This document shows, in pieces, positions 6,163 to 11,091 of a stretch of DNA of 11,091 bases. The translations under genes were made by a program, and so were the position numbers. Source of the stretch: an uncultured Clostridia bacterium (lineage in GTDB: Bacteria > Bacillota > Clostridia > Oscillospirales > CAG-272); the NCBI GenBank assembly GCA_946618395.1, contig CAMOLD010000036.1, positions 1-11,091 on the forward strand, given 5' to 3'. The notes beneath the pieces are model-generated. The model had not been told where the DNA came from, did not search any database, and saw only the letters and a list, made by a program, of their open reading frames with translations. Position 1 is the stretch's first letter, and every line of letters starts with the position of its first letter.

Positions 6163-8532
6163 ATGTCGGGAATCAAACGGGGAATTATTTTGTTGCTCGC
6201 GCTTTTGCTTTTTGCCGGCGCGTTTGCATCCTGCAAAAAGTCGGGCGAATTGAAAAAAGGCGTTATCACAGCGCAATCCGCAACGTATGATGACTGCTGG
6301 CAACCGCTGACCTCCCAAGCCCGCGGGCAGTTGGAACAAACCTACCAGCAAAAGCTTGCCGCAACGCAGGCGTTTGCGCAAATTCCTGCCGTCAGCGGAA
6401 AAACATACTACATTTCTTCCATCCACGGAAACGATTCCAATGCGGGAACCTCGCCCCAAAGCGCGTGGAAGTCGCCCGAAAAGGCAAACGACGCAAACAT
6501 CCGGGAGGGGGATGCCGTCCTGTTTGAATGCGGCAGTGTTTTCCGCCGCACCACCAACAGCTATTTTTTCAAATCCAAATCCGGTGTTGTCTATGGCACC
6601 TACGGGAGCGGCGAAAAGCCGATTTTCTATGGTTCCATCAAAATTTCCGCCAAACAATGGACCCCGGTGGACGGGAAAAAGGACCTTTACTACTATGACG
6701 GAGGCGCACTTTTCATTGGACTTGAAAACGATATCGGCAGTATCGTTTTTAACGACGGCGAGGCATGGGGCATCAAAATTCAAATGCTTTATAACGATCC
6801 CGAGGAGAAGCAAAGCCCCATGAACAAAACGCTCGCGCTGGAAGACGTGAGCAACGGGCTGGAAACCTTTTCCAAAATTGAAAGCTACTCACTCACCAGC
6901 GGCAAAGACCTGACCGGCTACGACCTTTCCTTCTACCATGATTTTGAAACGCACCGGGTGTATCTATATTGCAAGGGCGGCAATCCCGGCGTGCGATTCC
7001 GCTCGGTAGAGCTGTGTTTGAACAGCTTTGCAATGCAGATCAGCAAAGAGCGCTCGAATGTTACCTTTTTGAACCTGGATTTTCGCTATTTCGGCAGTGA
7101 CGCCATTCACCCCATGGGCTGCAAAAATGTGGTCGTCCGCAACTGCAGCTTCTATTTCCTTGGCGGCACGATACAGTTGAACTTCGGCGGATGGCGCAAT
7201 TATGAGACCCGGTTGGGGAATGCCGTTACCAACTATGGTGGCTGCAATGGTTTGACGGTGGAAAACTGCTTTTTCGATCAGATTTACGATACCGCAGTCT
7301 CCACGCAGATCGAGGACAACCAAATTTCCAAAAACGTTTCTTTCCGCAACAACGTCATGCAAAACGTCTGGTTCGGCGTGGAGCTTTGGGCAGGGAAGGG
7401 GACGATAAAAGAAGGTCTGGAGTTCAGCCATGTGGACGTCAGCGGCAACTATTGCCGTAAAATCGGCGAAGGGCTTTGCACCACGCGGCCGGATAAAGTG
7501 GATCCCGGAACCGATTATTCGGTCAACGCCTTCATCAAGGTCAGCCGGGTGCTTTATCAAATGAAGGACTACTCGGTCACCGATAATATTGCCGAAGGAT
7601 CGACCGGCAAATTCGTTTATTGCTCCCAGCCAAAAACCAACGCAAACCAGCAAAACGGCGCACTTTTTGCCCGGAACACCTACGTTGGAACACGGAAAAA
7701 CGATTTTATTGTCCTTCCATCTGCTTTTCCCACCTTCAACCCGACTTGGGATTCCGAAGCGGGAAAATATCAAATCAACGTTAAAAAATATCCTTACAGC
7801 CGCGCAACGGTGGATTTGATTCAATCGAACGGCTTTGAAACCGACAGTGTTTTCTATTATTCCGATTCGGCGGACAGCTGGGACGGATACGTTTACAAAG
7901 CGGCAAACAAGGTGGAATTGCCGTTCCGCTTGATTTTGCCGGATTCCTATGATGAGGATAAGTCATATCCGCTCATCACCTTTTTGAACCAGGAAAGTGC
8001 GAGCGGAACCGACAATTTGCTGAACGCGGAAACAACCCCCGAAATGATTGCGGAATTGACCGCCGGGCAAAACGCCATTGTGCTGATTCCGCAATGCCCG
8101 AGCGGAACCTGGACAGGGCTCGGGGTTAACAATGGGAATTACGACACCGCAAAGGTTGCCGAAAGCAAGGTGATGCAGGCGGTTGCCGCCCTGATTCGCG
8201 ATGTTGCCGCGCAGTTTGGGGCAGACCGAAACTATGCCGTCGGCATCGACGCGGGCGCCTACGCGGTGGGAGATTTGCTGGTGCGGCATAAAGACCTGCT
8301 TGCCGCGGGCATTCTCGTTTCCGGCGCGGGCGATCCCTCCGCCGACATCGGTATTGCCGAGGCATGGATCATTCATGCCGGCGGCGACAACCTGATCCCG
8401 TCGGAAAACGCCGCGGCGCTTGCCGATGCATGGGGCGCGAAATATACCTTTTATGAATACGGCGCCCTGCACAACTGCTGGGAAAAGGCAATTCGGGAAG
8501 AGGATCTTCTTTCCTGGTTGCTTTCCAAATAA
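6163..8532 (+). CDS. Predicted lipoprotein: parallel beta-helix fused to a degenerate alpha/beta-hydrolase domain
   Basis: This 789-residue protein starts with a lipoprotein-type signal: KR, a hydrophobic run, then AFASC with the probable lipid-modified Cys at residue 24. It should therefore be anchored on the outer face of the membrane. Residues about 83-135 (YYISSIHGNDSNAGTSP, later GDAVLFECGSVFRR) match the entry region of right-handed parallel beta-helix proteins of the polysaccharide lyase and DUF1565 type. Beta-helix coils rich in Asn and aromatic residues follow at about 298-425 (NVTFLNLDF, VVVRNCSFYF, LTVENCFFDQ, VSFRNNVMQN) and run on to about 510. Residues about 585-789 resemble the predicted-peptidase/esterase alpha/beta-hydrolase family (COG4099 type): YPLITFLNQ, RNYAVGIDAGAY, HAGGDNLIP and LHNCWEKAI. 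The usual Ser of G-x-S-x-G is Asp696 (GIDAG), and the usual LHG oxyanion motif reads LNQ (608-610), while D742 and H770 of the triad remain. I infer carbohydrate binding or cleavage, but the substrate is unknown. Only a weak GAG-type ribosome site precedes the ATG. Confidence 0.8.
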   Translation: MSGIKRGIILLLALLLFAGAFASCKKSGELKKGVITAQSATYDDCWQPLTSQARGQLEQTYQQKLAATQAFAQIPAVSGKTYYISSIHGNDSNAGTSPQSAWKSPEKANDANIREGDAVLFECGSVFRRTTNSYFFKSKSGVVYGTYGSGEKPIFYGSIKISAKQWTPVDGKKDLYYYDGGALFIGLENDIGSIVFNDGEAWGIKIQMLYNDPEEKQSPMNKTLALEDVSNGLETFSKIESYSLTSGKDLTGYDLSFYHDFETHRVYLYCKGGNPGVRFRSVELCLNSFAMQISKERSNVTFLNLDFRYFGSDAIHPMGCKNVVVRNCSFYFLGGTIQLNFGGWRNYETRLGNAVTNYGGCNGLTVENCFFDQIYDTAVSTQIEDNQISKNVSFRNNVMQNVWFGVELWAGKGTIKEGLEFSHVDVSGNYCRKIGEGLCTTRPDKVDPGTDYSVNAFIKVSRVLYQMKDYSVTDNIAEGSTGKFVYCSQPKTNANQQNGALFARNTYVGTRKNDFIVLPSAFPTFNPTWDSEAGKYQINVKKYPYSRATVDLIQSNGFETDSVFYYSDSADSWDGYVYKAANKVELPFRLILPDSYDEDKSYPLITFLNQESASGTDNLLNAETTPEMIAELTAGQNAIVLIPQCPSGTWTGLGVNNGNYDTAKVAESKVMQAVAALIRDVAAQFGADRNYAVGIDAGAYAVGDLLVRHKDLLAAGILVSGAGDPSADIGIAEAWIIHAGGDNLIPSENAAALADAWGAKYTFYEYGALHNCWEKAIREEDLLSWLLSK

Positions 8533-8580
8533 AAATCCGGATGCAGTCAGCAAAAAACTTTTCCTATTTTGATAAAATGA

Positions 8581-8609
8581 TTGACAAATCCGGTTGTTTA
8601 TGATAAACT
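8581..8609 (+). promoter_or_regulatory. Predicted promoter of the ileS leader
   Basis: TTGACA (8581-8586) and TAAACT (8604-8609) are separated by 17 bases, with TG at 8601-8602 giving an extended -10. Transcription would begin near 8616, right before the first stem of the T-box. The 48 bases between the lipoprotein stop and this promoter hold no convincing terminator. Confidence 0.7.
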
Positions 8610-8615
8610 GATAGT

Positions 8616-8881
8616 CGAACGACGGTGACGGAGTCCCGCCCAAGGAGCAATTCACAGAGAGCGCGCGTCTGGTGAGAGCGCGCAGTTGCGCCAAAGGCAT
8701 TTTGGGGTATCGCTCCCGAGTCGGTCTGCCCAAGGCCGCTTTGGCGGTTGCGTAAGCAGACCCGTAGCCCCCGCGTTAAGAGGGAAAAAAGTGCGCCGCT
8801 TTGCGGCGAAGATGAGTGGTACCGCGGAACTGTTCCGTCTCATGCACCCCAAAAAGGGGGCATGAGACGGTTTTCTTTTTT
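8616..8881 (+). promoter_or_regulatory. T-box riboswitch, isoleucine specifier (AUC), controlling ileS
   Basis: The leader senses the charging state of tRNA-Ile and switches between termination and read-through. Stem I closes with CGAC (8620-8623) against GTCG (8720-8723), then a kink-turn-like GGTGAC/CGA, then GGAG (8630-8633) against CTCC (8713-8716). The distal arm has AGAGAG and GCGCGC (8661-8666) against GCGCGC (8678-8683). The specifier is ATC at 8709-8711, an isoleucine codon, next to the base of stem I. GGTCTGC/GCAGACC (8723-8729, 8756-8762) forms stem II, and GTTAAGAGGG (8775-8784) resembles the conserved stem IIA/B element. CGCCGC/GCGGCG (8794-8808) is stem III. The T-box core TGGTACCGCGG is at 8817-8827; its TGGT pairs with ACCA, matching the A discriminator of tRNA-Ile. 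In the antiterminator, ATGAG (8812-8816) pairs with CTCAT (8839-8843), and CGGAA (8825-8829) pairs with TTCCG (8833-8837). Confidence 0.95.
8835..8881 (+). terminator. T-box regulated intrinsic terminator
   Basis: CCGTCTCATG (8835-8844) pairs with CATGAGACGG (8861-8870), extended by C8845-G8860 and CCCC/GGGG around an AAAAA loop. TTTTCTTTTTT follows. Its 5' arm (8835-8843) is also the 3' side of the antiterminator, so the two structures exclude each other as expected for a transcriptional T-box. Confidence 0.95.
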
Positions 8882-8897
8882 GAAATCTATTTGATAC

Positions 8898-8902
8898 AGG
8901 AG
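8898..8902 (+). promoter_or_regulatory. Ribosome binding site deciding the ileS start
   Basis: AGGAG lies three bases before ATG 8906 and nine bases before the in-frame ATG 8912. The nine-base gap is normal and the three-base gap is not, so 8912 is chosen as the start. Confidence 0.75.
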
Positions 8903-8911
8903 TCAATGAAA

Positions 8912-11091
8912 ATGGCAAAAGATTACACAAGCACCCTGAACCTGCCAACAACCGAGTTTCCCATGCGCGCAAACCTGCCCGAGCGGGAGCCGGGAATGCT
9001 GGAATACTGGCAAAAGATCAAACTCTACGATCTGTTGCAGAAAAACGGCGCCGGGAAACCGCTGTTCAACATCCATGACGGACCTCCGTTCTCCAACGGG
9101 AATATCCACATGGGAACGGCGATGAACAAGATCCTCAAAGACATCATCAACAAATCCAAAACCATGGCGGGCTTCCATGTGCCCTACTATCCGGGTTGGG
9201 ATAACCACGGCATGCCCATTGAATCCGCCATCATCAAGCAGAATAAACTGGACCGCAAAAAGATGTCCATTCCCGAGTTCCGCAACGCCTGCCATCAGTT
9301 CGCCGCCGACTTTGTTGGCAAGCAGATGGAGCAGTTCAAGCGGCTGGGCGTCACGGCGGATTGGGAGCACCCCTATCTGACCATGAACCCCTCGTTTGAG
9401 GCGCGCGAGGTCAAGGTGTTTGGCGAAATGTATCGCCGCGGCTATATCTACAAGGGCATGAAGCCGGTTTACTGGTGCCCCCACGATGAAACCGCGCTTG
9501 CCGAGGCGGAAATCGAGTATCAGACCGACCCCTGCACCTCCATCTATGTCAAGTTCCGCGTCAAGGACGACCAGGGCAAACTTTCGGGCATTTGCGATCT
9601 TTCCAAAACCTATTTCGTTATTTGGACGACAACAACCTGGACGCTTCCCGGCAACCAGGCAATTGCCCTGAACCCGGTGGAAAGCTATGTTTTGGCGCGC
9701 GCCGAAAACGGCGAAACCTATATTCTTGCCGAGGCGCTTTGCGAAAAGACCATGAAAGCCGCCGGCATTGAGAATTGGGAGATTCTTGCTTCTTTCAAGG
9801 GGCAGGACTTTGAATACATGACCGCGCAACATCCGTTTTTGGATCGGGATAGCCTTGTGGTGGTTGCCGATTACGTCACCATGGATAGCGGCACCGGATG
9901 CGTGCACACCGCCGGCGGTTTCGGCGCCGACGATAACGTGACCTGCCGCCGCTATAAACTGCCGCCGCTGGTCCCGGTGGACGACCGCGGATACCAGACC
10001 GAAGAAGCCGGCAAATTTGCCGGACTGCGCTATGACGAATCCAACAAAGCTATTTTGGAGGATTTGAAGGAGACCGGCGCGCTTTTCGCCTCCGAGGAGT
10101 TGACGCACGAATATCCCCACTGCTGGCGCTGCAAACAGCCCATCATCTTCCGCGCAACGCCGCAATGGTTCTGCTCGGTGGACGCGTTCAAAGAGGACGC
10201 CGTCCGCGCGGCGGACGCCGTAGAGTGGCTTCCCGAATGGGGCGGCGAGCGGATGAAACAAATGATCCGCGAGCGCGCCGACTGGTGCATTTCCCGCCAG
10301 CGCCATTGGGGTTTGCCCATTCCGGTCTTCTATTGTGATTCCTGCAAAAAACCGGTGGTCACCGACGAGAGCATCGAGGCGGTTTCCAAAGCCTTTGGCG
10401 AGAGCGGCTCCAACGTCTGGTATGAAAAAACCGCCGCCGAGCTGTTGCCTGCCGGCTTTACCTGCCCGCATTGCGGCGGCAAGTCCTTCTATCAGGAAAC
10501 CGACACGCTGGATGGCTGGTTTGATTCCGGCTCCTCGCATTTTGCCGCTTGCGATAACGAAGGTTACCGCTGGCCCGCCGACCTCTATCTGGAAGGTGCC
10601 GACCAATACCGTGGCTGGTTCCAGTCCTCGCTCTTGACCGCCGTTGGCGCCGGTAAAACCGCCCAGGCGCCCTACCGCACCGTTCTGACGCACGGCTGGG
10701 TTGTGGACGGGGAAGGCAAAGCCATGCACAAGTCGCTCGGCAACTCGGTGCTCCCGTCGGATGTCATTCCCAAATACGGCGCCGATCTTGTCCGCCTTTG
10801 GGTTGCCTCGTCCGATTACCGCGTGGACGTTCGCGTTTCGGATCCCATCTTCCGTCAGCTTTCGGATGCCTACCGCAAAATCCGCAACACCGCGCGCATT
10901 CTGATTGCCGATTTGAACGATTTTGACCCGAATGCCGATATGCTCCCGTTTGACACCCTGCCCGAGATCGACCGCTGGATCATTTCGCGCATGAATGACC
11001 TGACCCAAACCGTGCGCAAATCCTACGAGGATTACGAATTCCATGTGATCTACCACGAGATCGGCAATTTCTGCACCAACGAGCTTTCCAA
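8912..11091 (+). CDS. ileS: Isoleucyl-tRNA synthetase (C-terminus missing)
   Basis: IleS is the cytosolic class I enzyme that charges tRNA-Ile and edits mischarged valine. The 726 visible codons run without a stop to the window edge; the family is about 900-1050 residues, so the anticodon-binding end is cut off. Landmarks are the HIGH-type motif, here HMGT at residues 66-69 (after DGPPFSNGNI), then PGWDNHGMPIE and CPHDETALAEAEIEY. The CP1 editing domain has WTTTTWTLPGN and GTGCVHTAGGFGADD, with H332 and D340/D341 kept. WCISRQRHWGLPIPVFYC, DGWFDSGSSH and the KMSKS-type loop AMHKS at 604-608 follow. Two CxxC pairs (C475/C478 and C518/C521) suggest a zinc site inserted in the catalytic half. The ATC specifier of the upstream T-box independently supports isoleucine. 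Confidence 0.97.
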   Translation, partial: MAKDYTSTLNLPTTEFPMRANLPEREPGMLEYWQKIKLYDLLQKNGAGKPLFNIHDGPPFSNGNIHMGTAMNKILKDIINKSKTMAGFHVPYYPGWDNHGMPIESAIIKQNKLDRKKMSIPEFRNACHQFAADFVGKQMEQFKRLGVTADWEHPYLTMNPSFEAREVKVFGEMYRRGYIYKGMKPVYWCPHDETALAEAEIEYQTDPCTSIYVKFRVKDDQGKLSGICDLSKTYFVIWTTTTWTLPGNQAIALNPVESYVLARAENGETYILAEALCEKTMKAAGIENWEILASFKGQDFEYMTAQHPFLDRDSLVVVADYVTMDSGTGCVHTAGGFGADDNVTCRRYKLPPLVPVDDRGYQTEEAGKFAGLRYDESNKAILEDLKETGALFASEELTHEYPHCWRCKQPIIFRATPQWFCSVDAFKEDAVRAADAVEWLPEWGGERMKQMIRERADWCISRQRHWGLPIPVFYCDSCKKPVVTDESIEAVSKAFGESGSNVWYEKTAAELLPAGFTCPHCGGKSFYQETDTLDGWFDSGSSHFAACDNEGYRWPADLYLEGADQYRGWFQSSLLTAVGAGKTAQAPYRTVLTHGWVVDGEGKAMHKSLGNSVLPSDVIPKYGADLVRLWVASSDYRVDVRVSDPIFRQLSDAYRKIRNTARILIADLNDFDPNADMLPFDTLPEIDRWIISRMNDLTQTVRKSYEDYEFHVIYHEIGNFCTNELS

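Noticed and set aside
8533..8580. A possible terminator after the lipoprotein gene
   Set aside because: ATCCGGAT and ATTTTGATAAAAT are short palindromes without a GC-rich stem followed by a T-run, so neither is convincing.
8903..11056. A 717-codon open frame on the minus strand opposite ileS
   Set aside because: It is exactly antisense to a clear IleS with all family motifs. It has no ribosome site or recognisable domain and arises from codon bias of the real gene.

Overview
The window looks like chromosomal DNA of a low-to-mid-GC Gram-positive bacterium, most likely a gut-type member of Clostridia. The main reasons are a T-box leader in front of ileS, strong Shine-Dalgarno sites, SigmaA-type promoters with 17-nt spacers, frequent GTG/TTG starts, and the character of the IleS and Na/Pi-PhoU proteins. 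The lineage is an inference; there is no rRNA or other firm marker. I see no mobile element, CRISPR array, tRNA or rRNA gene.

Layout from left to right. (1) On the minus strand, an AraC-family regulator (660-1493) is followed after 30 bp by nagB (629 down to 1, cut by the window edge), as a probable two-gene operon. (2) Divergently, on the plus strand from 1693, lies a NahK-like N-acetylhexosamine 1-kinase. The 199-bp divergent region holds two back-to-back promoters and a repeated TTTGGCGA motif that overlaps the araC promoter. (3) A CPA-type cation:proton antiporter (2898-4235) has its own perfect-consensus promoter, a leader hairpin and a good intrinsic terminator. (4) A Na/Pi cotransporter-PhoU fusion (4361-6109), again with a perfect-consensus promoter, is followed after 53 bp by (5) a 789-residue predicted lipoprotein joining a parallel beta-helix to an alpha/beta-hydrolase-like domain. 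The usual serine nucleophile of that domain appears to be replaced by Asp. (6) A complete ileS T-box riboswitch (about 8616-8881) precedes ileS (8912 to the window edge, C-terminus missing).

How the genes relate. The AraC/NagB and NahK genes suggest a small amino-sugar locus: NagB would send glucosamine-6-P to glycolysis, and NahK would phosphorylate free GlcNAc/GalNAc at C1. The two reactions do not join directly. The antiporter and Na/Pi transporter are separately promoted transport genes. The beta-helix lipoprotein is probably surface exposed and may concern polysaccharide. IleS is a housekeeping gene controlled by uncharged tRNA-Ile.

Most of the window is ordinary. The points most worth following are the degenerate hydrolase domain on the beta-helix lipoprotein, the divergent amino-sugar switch with its repeats, the leader hairpin of the antiporter, and the non-canonical signature motifs of IleS. 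I did not find evidence for a wholly new multi-gene system.
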